A stretch of 32,269 bases of DNA, taken from NCBI GenBank assembly GCA_025057335.1, contig JANWXG010000004.1, positions 1-32,269 of the forward strand, in the 5' to 3' direction. The stretch is from a bacterium. Lineage in GTDB: Bacteria; Armatimonadota; HRBIN16. The notes beneath the pieces are model-generated. The model searched no databases and had not been told where the DNA came from. It worked only from the letters and a program-made list of their open reading frames with translations. This document shows, piece after piece, positions 1-7,080 of the stretch. How positions within the stretch are numbered: the stretch's first letter is position 1; each line of letters starts with the position of its first letter. The position numbers and the translations under genes were made by a program.

Positions 1-561
1 CGGGTGGATGACAATCTCCTCTTCCTGGTTGGTGGACGCTGCCCAGTAGCGAACGCGCACCTTGCGCCGCAGGGCGAAAGCGTTTTGCAGTGTGAGCATG
101 ATGGTCTGAAAGGCGAAGTAGTTGGCGTAGGTGTCGGTGTCGATGCTCACGTGCTGCTTCAGCCGCTCCACTTCGCGCTGGGTGGCTGCGTCCAGCATGG
201 AGCGAATCTTGTTCATCGCGTTCTGCAGGTCCCTGGCGAAGATGCTGCCCTGCATGATCGCGGGGTTGGACGCAGCGATTTCGAGCGCGAGTGCCTCCTG
301 CGGGGTGAAACGAATCGGCTCGAGGGAGGTCTGGGGCTCCAGTACGTACTGCCGCTGCCTGCGGCTGTAGCGCTTCGCCAGCAGGTCGTTGTTCTCCAGC
401 AGTCTCAGGTAGCGGTACACCGTGCGCTCAGACACTCCCAGCTTCTCCGACAGCCGCTTAGGCGTCAGGTCCTCCTGCCGATGAATCTCCTTCATCAGCG
501 CTAGAAGACGCTCCGTCTTCGGGCGTCTGGCTTGGAAACCGTACACGTTGGCCTCGGGCAT
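1..561 (-). CDS. WYL-domain HTH transcriptional regulator (3' part cut by window edge)
   Basis: The reverse strand reads open from an ATG at 561 to base 1 (187 codons) with no stop, so the C-terminus lies outside the window. Residues about 15-60 form a winged helix-turn-helix of the DeoR/HTH_11 type (LSEKLGVSERTVYRYLRLL), followed by a wing rich in R, Q and Y. From about residue 155 a WYL-like segment begins (FALRRKVRVRYWAAS). Proteins of this architecture are DNA-binding repressors or activators; the WYL domain is thought to sense a ligand, often nucleic acid or nucleotides. The start is supported by GGAGG eight bases upstream. The gene stands alone behind a near-consensus promoter containing a palindrome, which suggests autoregulation (inference). 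The ligand and regulon cannot be read from the sequence. Confidence 0.85.
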   Translation of the reverse strand, partial: MPEANVYGFQARRPKTERLLALMKEIHRQEDLTPKRLSEKLGVSERTVYRYLRLLENNDLLAKRYSRRQRQYVLEPQTSLEPIRFTPQEALALEIAASNPAIMQGSIFARDLQNAMNKIRSMLDAATQREVERLKQHVSIDTDTYANYFAFQTIMLTLQNAFALRRKVRVRYWAASTNQEEEIVIHP

Positions 562-639
562 GTCGCAATCCTCCGTGCTTATTTTTTTACCGTCGTCGCT
601 ACTCCTAATGGTTTGGCGCTTAACCCTGTCACTTTCTAT

Positions 640-667
640 CTTATAGTATACTACATGTACATGTCAA
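640..667 (-). promoter_or_regulatory. Sigma-70-type promoter of the WYL regulator with an embedded palindrome
   Basis: On the reverse strand a perfect -35 box TTGACA (662-667) is followed after 16 bases by TATAAG (640-645). The spacer contains the 12-bp perfect palindrome ACATGTACATGT (653-664), which overlaps the -35 box. It also holds the 10-bp palindrome TAGTATACTA (644-653), which overlaps the -10 box. The region is AT-rich against GC-rich surroundings. The palindromes are placed as repressor operators would be. Confidence 0.7.
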
Positions 668-876
668 GTATTTGATTCAGCAAACTGAATGTCTTTGCAA
701 AAACTACTGTTTGCAGTTAACCACATCTATCCACCCATGCGAATTCGCCAGAGGAAGACGCATCGCAGCTCGCACTCTGAACACAGCAAGGGAACTGGCG
801 TTTTATCATCGCCGTTGAGTGACTGTCGCTCCATGAAGATATGACTTCTGGCTGGAAGAGCGCGCTCCCTGCCATG

Positions 877-951
877 TTGTCATCCTGAGCGAGGCAGGGA
901 GTCACGCTCCCCTGTCGACCGACCCCCCTTCGCCGATGCTCAGCGTGACAA
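877..951. repeat. Dispersed intergenic repeat with inverted ends (CATCCTGAGCG family), copy 1
   Basis: The arm TTGTCATCCTGAGC (877-890) and the reverse complement of 938-951 agree at 12 of 14 positions. The element occupies part of the 562-1045 gap. The rest of that gap holds the regulator promoter and no credible gene; a 62-codon reverse ORF at 717-905 is only chance or repeat-derived. Related elements lie at about 4791-4880 and 15526-15583. Confidence 0.6.
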
Positions 952-1045
952 GGAGAGGGTACCTCCAGAGACTTTCTGCCCGTTGCCCGCGACTCACAGT
1001 TGGCGAGCGTTCGCTCTTCAACGGATAGTGCTACGCAGTGGCGGA

Positions 1046-1906
1046 CTACCCGCTGTCTAGCAGCTCTTTCAGGCGTCGCAGGTTTTCGGGATGCATCTCT
1101 TCCGCGTCTGGTGTTTCGAGAATCGCCGGCAGGTGCCGCAATCGAGGCTCCTGTAATAGAATACGGAAGGTTTCCCTGCCAAGTTCCCCGTCGCCGATGT
1201 GTTCATGCCTGTCTACACGACTGCCAAGTGGTTTTTTGGCATCGTTGACGTGAATCACTTTCAGCCTGTCCAGCCCGATGACCCTGTCGAACTCGTCCAG
1301 CGTGGCGGAAAGCGCTTCCTGCGTGCGAATATCGTAGCCTGCCACGAAGACATGGCAGGTATCGAAACAGACTCCTACCCGCTCAGAGCCGCCCGCCGCC
1401 TCGATGATACGCGCGAGATGCTCGAAGCGGTAGCCCAGATTCGATCCCTGACCTGCGGTAGTCTCCAGGGCAATGCCCACGCGCATCCCCTCGGTCTGTT
1501 GCAGCAAGAGGCGTACACTCTCGCCCAGCACGCGCAGCCCATCCTCCTCCGACGAGTCCAGGTAGGCTCCCATGTGCGTCACAACCCAGGGGATGTCCAG
1601 CGCCTCTGCACGTTGCAGCTCCTCCAGGAAGGTTTCGCGGCTGCGTTGCAGGATGTCCGCGTTGGGGGCAGCAAGGTTAATCAGGTACGAGTCGTGCGAG
1701 ATGATGGTGTCGATGCCCGTGTCGCGGCGTGCCCGGTCAAAGGCGCGGATCTCCTCTTCCGACAGGGGGCGCACTCGCCACTGTCGTGGGCTGGCAGTAA
1801 ATAGCTGTATGGCGGTACATCCGATTTCATGCCCCGACGTAATCGCCCTGTGCAGCCCTCCTGTGGTGGGCATGTGTGCGCCCAGCAAGCGAGTATGATG
1901 TGACAT
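1046..1906 (-). CDS. nfo: Endonuclease IV (AP endonuclease, Nfo family)
   Basis: The 286-residue product matches the usual length of endonuclease IV (E. coli 285). It shows the family signatures in order: GAHMPTTGGLH near the N-terminus, VVTHMGAYL, ALETTAGQG, GVCFDTCHVFVAGYD and VIHVNDAKKPLGSRVDRHEHIGDG, then ILETP near the C-terminus. These supply the His, Asp and Glu ligands of the trinuclear zinc centre. The enzyme cuts the backbone 5' to abasic sites and some oxidised bases in base-excision repair. The reading frame extends 32 codons further upstream, but that stretch lies inside mrp. The ATG at 1906 has GGAGAGG upstream and gives the canonical N-terminus. It begins 7 bases after the mrp stop, so the two are cotranscribed. 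Confidence 0.95.
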   Translation of the reverse strand: MSHHTRLLGAHMPTTGGLHRAITSGHEIGCTAIQLFTASPRQWRVRPLSEEEIRAFDRARRDTGIDTIISHDSYLINLAAPNADILQRSRETFLEELQRAEALDIPWVVTHMGAYLDSSEEDGLRVLGESVRLLLQQTEGMRVGIALETTAGQGSNLGYRFEHLARIIEAAGGSERVGVCFDTCHVFVAGYDIRTQEALSATLDEFDRVIGLDRLKVIHVNDAKKPLGSRVDRHEHIGDGELGRETFRILLQEPRLRHLPAILETPDAEEMHPENLRRLKELLDSG

Positions 1907-1913
1907 GGGGTTG

Positions 1914-3026
1914 TCAACCTCTCCGAATGACTGGGATCTGTCGTAGCAGCGTATGGTCTGCCATGCTCTGGATGCTGCACTGCGCAGCAACTGCCTGCGC
2001 AATCTTGCGAAACGCCTGTGCCTGTGCCGATTCGGGATGCGCTACGATGGCGGGCACCCCTTCGTCTCCGCTGAGCGAGATGTTCGGGTCGAGAGGGATA
2101 GAGCCGAGGAAGGGCACTCCCAGCTTCTCCGCCGCGTACTGACCGCCCTTTCCTGCGAAGATGGGGGTTACCTGTCCGCAGTGTGGGCAGGCAAAGCCCG
2201 ACATGTTCTCGATGATACCCAGGATGGGTATCGGTCTGCTCAGTCCTTCCTCCAGTTTACGAAACATGGCGACCGCCTTGCCCGCGATAGTAAACGCCAC
2301 ATCCTGCGGCGTCATCACAATCACCACTCCCGTGATGGGCACCGATTGCGAGAGCGTCATGGGCGCGTCGCCCGTGCCCGGAGGTAGGTCCACCACCAGG
2401 TAGTCCTGTGCTCCCCAGCGCACGTCGGTGAGCAGCTGTCGCACGGTGCCCGCCACCATCGGACCGCGCCACACCACTGCCTGGTCGTCGGGCAGGAGGA
2501 AGCCTAACGACATCATGCGCACTCCGTAGCGCTCAATAGGCACGATTTTCTCGTCGATGACTCTGGGGGTCTCGTGCGTGCCCATGAGCAGGGGGATGGA
2601 AGGACCGTACACATCGGCGTCCAGCAATCCTACCTTCGCGCCCAGCTGTGCCAGCGCCACCGCCAGGTTGACGGAAACTGTGCTCTTGCCGACACCTCCC
2701 TTGCCGCTGGCGACCGCAACTACGTGCTTGACCTCGGGTAGGATATCCTCTGCCCCTACCTGTCTTGAACGCACTTGCGCAGTCATCTCCACGTTGACCG
2801 ACTTCACACCGGGAATGCGCAGAACTGCCTCCGTGGCTTGCGACTTCATCAGGTCTTTGACGGGACAGGCGGGCGTAGTGAGCTCTATCTTGAAGGCGAC
2901 GTTGCCGTCGCAAATCTTCACGTCCTTCACGAAGCCCAGGCTGACGATGTCACGATGCAGGTCTGGGTCTACGACGCTACGCAGAGCGTCCAGCACTTGC
3001 TGTTCTGTCACAGTGTGGTCACTCAT
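1914..3026 (-). CDS. mrp: Mrp/ApbC-family Fe-S cluster carrier ATPase
   Basis: This 370-residue protein has an N-terminal MIP18/DUF59 domain (about 1-85, with the conserved TTPACPV) and a P-loop ATPase domain. The latter contains the deviant Walker A ASGKGGVGKST (about 105-115), the switch LLDADVYGPS, VDLPPGTGD and the CPHC motif (about 278) that bridges a cluster at the dimer interface. Family members bind and transfer [4Fe-4S] clusters to apoproteins in the cytosol. The ATG at 3026 has AAGGGGG eight bases upstream. It is the first gene of an mrp-nfo operon driven by the promoter at 3146-3174. DUF59 fused to Mrp is the normal bacterial layout, and all key residues are present. Confidence 0.95.
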   Translation of the reverse strand: MSDHTVTEQQVLDALRSVVDPDLHRDIVSLGFVKDVKICDGNVAFKIELTTPACPVKDLMKSQATEAVLRIPGVKSVNVEMTAQVRSRQVGAEDILPEVKHVVAVASGKGGVGKSTVSVNLAVALAQLGAKVGLLDADVYGPSIPLLMGTHETPRVIDEKIVPIERYGVRMMSLGFLLPDDQAVVWRGPMVAGTVRQLLTDVRWGAQDYLVVDLPPGTGDAPMTLSQSVPITGVVIVMTPQDVAFTIAGKAVAMFRKLEEGLSRPIPILGIIENMSGFACPHCGQVTPIFAGKGGQYAAEKLGVPFLGSIPLDPNISLSGDEGVPAIVAHPESAQAQAFRKIAQAVAAQCSIQSMADHTLLRQIPVIRRG

Positions 3027-3114
3027 CTTCTTGCCCCCTTCTGGTCATGTTCACACGCTCGCTAGCAGATATCACATAGCGGCAAGCCTCGCCCTCCGCA
3101 AGGGAGGTTTGGCA

Positions 3115-3142
3115 GGTAACTAGTCTTTCAAGGACTGTTACC
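3115..3142. promoter_or_regulatory. Stem-loop or palindromic operator at the predicted mrp transcription start
   Basis: GGTAAC-T-AGTC (3115-3125) pairs with GACTGTTACC (3133-3142). This gives a 10-bp stem with one bulged T and a 7-base loop. It begins about 4 bases downstream of the predicted mrp -10 box, so it would form the 5' end of the mrp transcript or act as an operator. No T-tract follows on either strand, so it is not a standard terminator. A second small hairpin (CCTCC/GGAGG) lies just beyond it near 3093-3107. Confidence 0.45.
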
Positions 3143-3145
3143 AGC

Positions 3146-3174
3146 ATTGTACCCCGAAGGAAACAGGAAGACAA
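3146..3174 (-). promoter_or_regulatory. Predicted promoter of mrp-nfo
   Basis: On the reverse strand TTGTCT (3169-3174) is separated by exactly 17 bases from TACAAT (3146-3151). The predicted start site is near 3139, leaving a leader of about 110 nt before mrp. No equally good forward promoter for the gene at 3245 was found in this 218-bp divergent gap. Confidence 0.55.
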
Positions 3175-3244
3175 GCGGGTTTTGCCAGCAGGAAAAAGGC
3201 GGTTCCTGACGAAGCATAAGGTAGCAAAACTTGGGGAGAGGAGG

Positions 3245-4714
3245 ATGATTAGGGTGGTACAGCTTTCTCCCGTCAAACTTGGACTTATCGCCGCGAACCG
3301 GGGCTTTTTCAGCGATGAGCTTGCCGCGAAGATGCGGGCAGAGACCATCGCTGCTATGCGTGAGGTGGGCATCGAGGTGGTCGTGCCCGATGAGAGCATG
3401 ACCAAGCTGGGCTGCGTGGAGACGCTCAAAGAAGCTCTCGTCGCAGGCAAGCTGTTCCGCGAGAAGGGAGTAGACGGCATCGTAGTGGCGGCGGTCAACT
3501 TCGGCGACGAGCAGGGCGTGGCGGCAGCCGTCAAGACTGCTGACCTGAACGTGCCCGTTTACATCTTCGGCTGTCAGGAAGAAGAGGTATTGACGCCCAG
3601 CACGCCGCGCCGAGACTCCTTCTGCGGGCTGCTCTCCATCGGTGAGGCGCTGCGCCAGATCGGAGTGGAGTACACGGTGGGGCGAGTACCTATCCTGTTC
3701 CCACGGGAAGAGGTGTTCAAGCAGGATATCCAGCGCTTCGCGGCGATATGTCGCGTGGTAAACGGCATTCGTCGGGCGCGCTACGGGCAGATTGGCGCTC
3801 GTCCAGACGCCTTCTGGACCTGCCGCTACGACGAGAAGATGTTGCAGCGGCTCGGGCCGACCGTCGTGACACTCGACCTCTCAGAGGCGATTGCGGGCGT
3901 GATGCGCATCCCAGCGGATAGCCCGGAGGTGCAGCAGAGGATGGAGCAGGTCGCTCAGTACGCCGACGCGAAGGGCGTGCCTGCTGACGTGCTCAACAAG
4001 ATCGCTCGCTTCGAGCTGTTTGTGGAGCGCTTCATTGAGGAGAAGGGGCTGGACGCACTAGCAATCCAGTGCTGGACTTCTATCCAGATGAATCTGGGCA
4101 TCTGCACCTGCACGACGATGAGCCGTCTGGGCGACCGGGGCATCCCGTGCGCCTGCGAGTCGGACATCATGGGCACGCTTTCCATGCATGCGGCGTTGTT
4201 GGCGTCGGGGCAGCCCGCAACCCTCGCCGACTGGAACAATGTGCATAACGAAGACCCCGAACTGGTGAACCTGTGGCACTGCGGCGTCTATCCGGGCAGC
4301 TTTGCCAAGACGCCGCGACGCATCGGCGTACAAGAAATTATCGCCTCCACGACAGGGCGTGAAAACGCCATCGGCGTGGTGGAATTCGAAATGAAGGAAG
4401 GTCCCGTGACCCTCTGTCGCATCACGCAGAGCGCAGACGGCGAGTGGAAGGCAGCGCTGGCGCAGGGCACCATTGAGGAAAACCGCGCAAAGACCTTCGG
4501 CGCGTATGGCTGGTGCCGCATTCCGGGGTTGCAACGGTTCTACCGCGACGTACTGTGCCGACACTTCCCGCACCATGTGGCGATGACGCTGGGCTCGGTG
4601 GGCGACGTACTGTGGGAGGCGTTGGGCAACTACTTCGGCATGGATGTGTACGCTCCAGAAGCGACCTCTGGCTACTGGACGCCCGAACCACCGTTCTGGA
4701 ACGGCGCGCGGTGA
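3245..4714 (+). CDS. L-fucose/L-arabinose isomerase-fold protein (FucI-like)
   Basis: The product is 489 residues from the ATG at 3245, preceded by GGGGAGAGG. The frame opens at a TTG at 3182, but that start lacks a ribosome site. The N-terminal half is a Rossmann-like sugar-isomerase region (LGLIAANRGFF, GVDGIVVAAVNFGDE, PVYIFGCQEEE). A central block (ALAIQCWTSIQMNLGICTC, then GIPCACESDIMG) resembles the active-site region of the FucI superfamily, where the Glu/Asp pair would bind metal. A C-terminal beta domain includes NLWHCGVYPG. Relatives interconvert aldoses and ketoses, such as fucose/fuculose. No kinase, aldolase or transporter is adjacent, so the substrate is unknown. The gene stands alone, divergent from mrp. 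Confidence 0.75.
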   Translation: MIRVVQLSPVKLGLIAANRGFFSDELAAKMRAETIAAMREVGIEVVVPDESMTKLGCVETLKEALVAGKLFREKGVDGIVVAAVNFGDEQGVAAAVKTADLNVPVYIFGCQEEEVLTPSTPRRDSFCGLLSIGEALRQIGVEYTVGRVPILFPREEVFKQDIQRFAAICRVVNGIRRARYGQIGARPDAFWTCRYDEKMLQRLGPTVVTLDLSEAIAGVMRIPADSPEVQQRMEQVAQYADAKGVPADVLNKIARFELFVERFIEEKGLDALAIQCWTSIQMNLGICTCTTMSRLGDRGIPCACESDIMGTLSMHAALLASGQPATLADWNNVHNEDPELVNLWHCGVYPGSFAKTPRRIGVQEIIASTTGRENAIGVVEFEMKEGPVTLCRITQSADGEWKAALAQGTIEENRAKTFGAYGWCRIPGLQRFYRDVLCRHFPHHVAMTLGSVGDVLWEALGNYFGMDVYAPEATSGYWTPEPPFWNGAR

Positions 4715-4790
4715 TGCCTAGGAGCGCTACCAGTTGAGGCATGGCTGTGTAAAGTGGTGGAAGAGGGGTGGCACTCAAGCCGCCTTGCCT

Positions 4791-4880
4791 CATCGTCACC
4801 CTGAGCGAAGCGAAGGGTCTCGAAAGAGGTTCTGCTCGGTTCAGCCTCACAGGGAAGAGAGACCCTTCGCTGAGGCTTAG
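4791..4880. repeat. Dispersed intergenic repeat with long hairpin (CCTGAGCG family), copy 2
   Basis: GCGAAGGGTCTC (4810-4821) is perfectly complementary to 4859-4870, giving 12-bp arms with a 37-base loop. It fills most of the 265-bp gap between two forward genes. A weak -10-like TATAAC lies at 4881-4886 without a convincing -35. It could act as a processing or termination structure, but no T-tract follows. Confidence 0.6.
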
Positions 4881-4979
4881 TATAACAGAGGTTGTCGATG
4901 CGTCTGGCTGTCCGGCGCAGCGAATGCAGCCCGAACAGGCTACCCAGCGTCCTACTCTCGCGAAAAGGGGTAAAATAGC

Positions 4980-5903
4980 ATGAGCCGAGCGATGATTGAC
5001 TTGGCACGCATCAAGACCTATCCTATCAGCCAGAGGCATAATCTGGTCAAACGCTCCGACTTCATCGCCGACACGAGCGACTTTCCCATCTGGCAGAATC
5101 GGCAGTTTCTGCAGCTAGCGAAACGCGTTATTCGGGCGGTGAAGGGGAGAAAACAGGTCATCTTCATGATGGGCGGACATGTGGTCAAAAGTGGGCTCTC
5201 CTTACTCATTATTGACCTCGTGAAGCGCGGCGCAGTCACACACCTAGCGATGAACGGAGCCGTGTCGATACACGACTTCGAGATGGCACTCATCGGCGAG
5301 ACCAGTGAGTATGTGCCGCGCAGTATCGAGGACGGTACGTTCGGTATGGCAGAGGAGACGGGACGTTACATGAACGAAGCCATCAACCGCTACGCCGAGG
5401 AAGGGATGGGCTACGCCATCGGGCGATGGATTGTGGAGCACGACCTGCCGTATCAGGAATACAGCATTCTCGCCGCAGCCTACAAGCTAGGCGTGCCTGC
5501 CACAGTGCACGTCGCCATCGGTACGGATATCATCCATCAGCATCCGACCTGCGATGGTGCAAGAACTGGCACAGCAACCTATACAGATTTTAAGATATTC
5601 TGCCACAGCGTCGCGCAGATGAAGGAGGGGTGCTATCTCAACTTCGGCTCGGCGGTGATTGGACCTGAAGTGTTCCTCAAGGCGTTGAGCATCGCCCGCA
5701 ACCTGGGTTACGAGGTACATCCGATTACCACAGCCAACTTTGATATTCGGCGCGGCCTGAGCGACTACTTCTACCGTCCTTCCAAAAACATCGTGCAGCG
5801 ACCAACCTCGCTAGGCGGAAGGGGGTTCAACTTGAGGGTAGACCACAGGGTGAGCATCCCCTCGCTACATCGGCTAATCGTGGAAGCACTGGAGGCGAAG
5901 TAG
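4980..5903 (+). CDS. Conserved protein resembling the deoxyhypusine synthase superfamily
   Basis: A 307-residue soluble protein starting at the ATG at 4980, with AAAGGGG about 10 bases upstream. Visible conserved-looking blocks are FMMGGHVVKSGLS (about 62-74), HLAMNGAVSIHDFE, VHVAIGTDIIHQHPTCDG and LNFGSAVIGPEVFLKALSIARNLG, with TANFD near the end. The glycine-rich turns and the NG..IHDF pattern recall the NAD-binding fold of deoxyhypusine-synthase-like proteins, a family also found in bacteria that have no eIF5A. That assignment is from memory and tentative. The reaction is unknown. It is the first gene of a run of four with gaps of 1 base or less (sbcD, sbcC and an AbiU2/HEPN-like gene), so it is almost certainly cotranscribed with DNA-repair genes. 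Confidence 0.55.
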   Translation: MSRAMIDLARIKTYPISQRHNLVKRSDFIADTSDFPIWQNRQFLQLAKRVIRAVKGRKQVIFMMGGHVVKSGLSLLIIDLVKRGAVTHLAMNGAVSIHDFEMALIGETSEYVPRSIEDGTFGMAEETGRYMNEAINRYAEEGMGYAIGRWIVEHDLPYQEYSILAAAYKLGVPATVHVAIGTDIIHQHPTCDGARTGTATYTDFKIFCHSVAQMKEGCYLNFGSAVIGPEVFLKALSIARNLGYEVHPITTANFDIRRGLSDYFYRPSKNIVQRPTSLGGRGFNLRVDHRVSIPSLHRLIVEALEAK

Positions 5904-5904
5904 C

Positions 5905-7080
5905 ATGGCGGAACGTCTGACAGTAGCACACATCAGTGATACCCACCTGGGGTATCGTTCCCTCTCCAAAGAAGACCCCAAAACGGGGGTTAACCAGCGT
6001 GAGGTAGACGTGTATCAGGCGTTTGCCCATGCCATGCGTGCCATTGCAGAGGCGTCTCCTGACCTAGTGCTCATCACGGGCGACCTTTTCGACAAGAAGG
6101 TGCCCAGCATCTGGTCGCTACGTCGGGCTTTTCGGGTGCTGCGCACGGTGCAGGAAGCGCGTCGTGGCAAGCCGCTCCTCTTGCTGGGAGGTAATCACGA
6201 TACCCCTCGGATGCGCGAAAGCAGCGCGGTCTTCCCGCTGTTCGAGGAGATACCTGGCGTGAAGGCAGTGTATGGACTACCCGAACGGGTGTATCTGCCT
6301 GAGCTGGACGCAGCAGTGATGTGCGTGCCCGCAGCGAGCATCTCCCAGCTGGCGGAGGAGAGGCTGCAACTCGATCCAGACCCGCAGGTGGGGTTCAACC
6401 TCCTGGCAGTGCATGGCGTGCTGCAGGGGATGTTCACTGCGGAGTACACCCCGTTCTTTCTGCCTAGGTCGCGTGTACTAGACGACCGTTGGAACTACAT
6501 CGCCCTGGGAGACTATCACGACTTCCGCCAACTGAGCCCGAACGCTGCCTACGCGGGCGCAACGGAGTTCACTACCACAAACATCTGGAGCGAGAGCCGC
6601 AAGAAGGGCTGGGTGTGGGTAGAGCTGCAACAGGGGCAAGCTCCTGTCCTCCGTCATCGCCCTGTTCCCACGCGCCCCGTAATCAGCCTGCCTGATGTGG
6701 ATACCTTGCAATATGGTTCCTCCGACAAGGCGGTCGAGCACGTGCTGGAGGAGGCACAGCGAGAGCAGATTGCTCAGGCGCTGGTACGAGTGCGCCTGTT
6801 TAACGTTCCCTACGGGGAGCGCGCTAGGGTGCAGCGTGCCATTGTAGAGGGGATGGCGAACGCTTTTCATGTACAGGTGGATTTCCGTACAACGCTTCGT
6901 TCCCCTCTCTCTGCGGGGGAACAGCAAACAGAGACCACAGTGACGCAGCCGGTCGAGGAGCGCTGGCGTCAGTTCGTCGAAGCGCATCGAGAGAAGCTGC
7001 CTGCGGGAATCACGGCGGAGGAGGTACTCCAGCGTGGCTTGGCAGCGCTGAGCGCGGTTGGGGAGGAGATGTCCCGATGA
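5905..7080 (+). CDS. sbcD: SbcD/Mre11-family DNA exonuclease subunit
   Basis: A 391-residue calcineurin-like phosphoesterase with all metal motifs: D12-x-H14 (SDTHLG), D60 (TGDLFD), N97-H98-D99 (GGNHD), a VHG near residue 172 and LGDYHDF. The catalytic core is followed by a capping region and a C-terminal SbcC-binding part with AGEQQ and EE-rich stretches. With SbcC it forms the nuclease that opens DNA ends and hairpins (replication-fork inverted repeats, protein-blocked ends). The start at 5905 lies one base after the previous stop, with GGAGG inside the upstream gene. The stop overlaps sbcC by 4 bases (ATGA), so translation is coupled. Confidence 0.95.
   Translation: MAERLTVAHISDTHLGYRSLSKEDPKTGVNQREVDVYQAFAHAMRAIAEASPDLVLITGDLFDKKVPSIWSLRRAFRVLRTVQEARRGKPLLLLGGNHDTPRMRESSAVFPLFEEIPGVKAVYGLPERVYLPELDAAVMCVPAASISQLAEERLQLDPDPQVGFNLLAVHGVLQGMFTAEYTPFFLPRSRVLDDRWNYIALGDYHDFRQLSPNAAYAGATEFTTTNIWSESRKKGWVWVELQQGQAPVLRHRPVPTRPVISLPDVDTLQYGSSDKAVEHVLEEAQREQIAQALVRVRLFNVPYGERARVQRAIVEGMANAFHVQVDFRTTLRSPLSAGEQQTETTVTQPVEERWRQFVEAHREKLPAGITAEEVLQRGLAALSAVGEEMSR

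Noticed and set aside
717..905. 62-codon reverse ORF
   Set aside because: Its 5' end lies in the CCTGAGCG repeat; no motif or ribosome site is visible.
1199..1804. 201-codon forward ORF
   Set aside because: It is antisense to nfo; the nfo signatures explain the frame.
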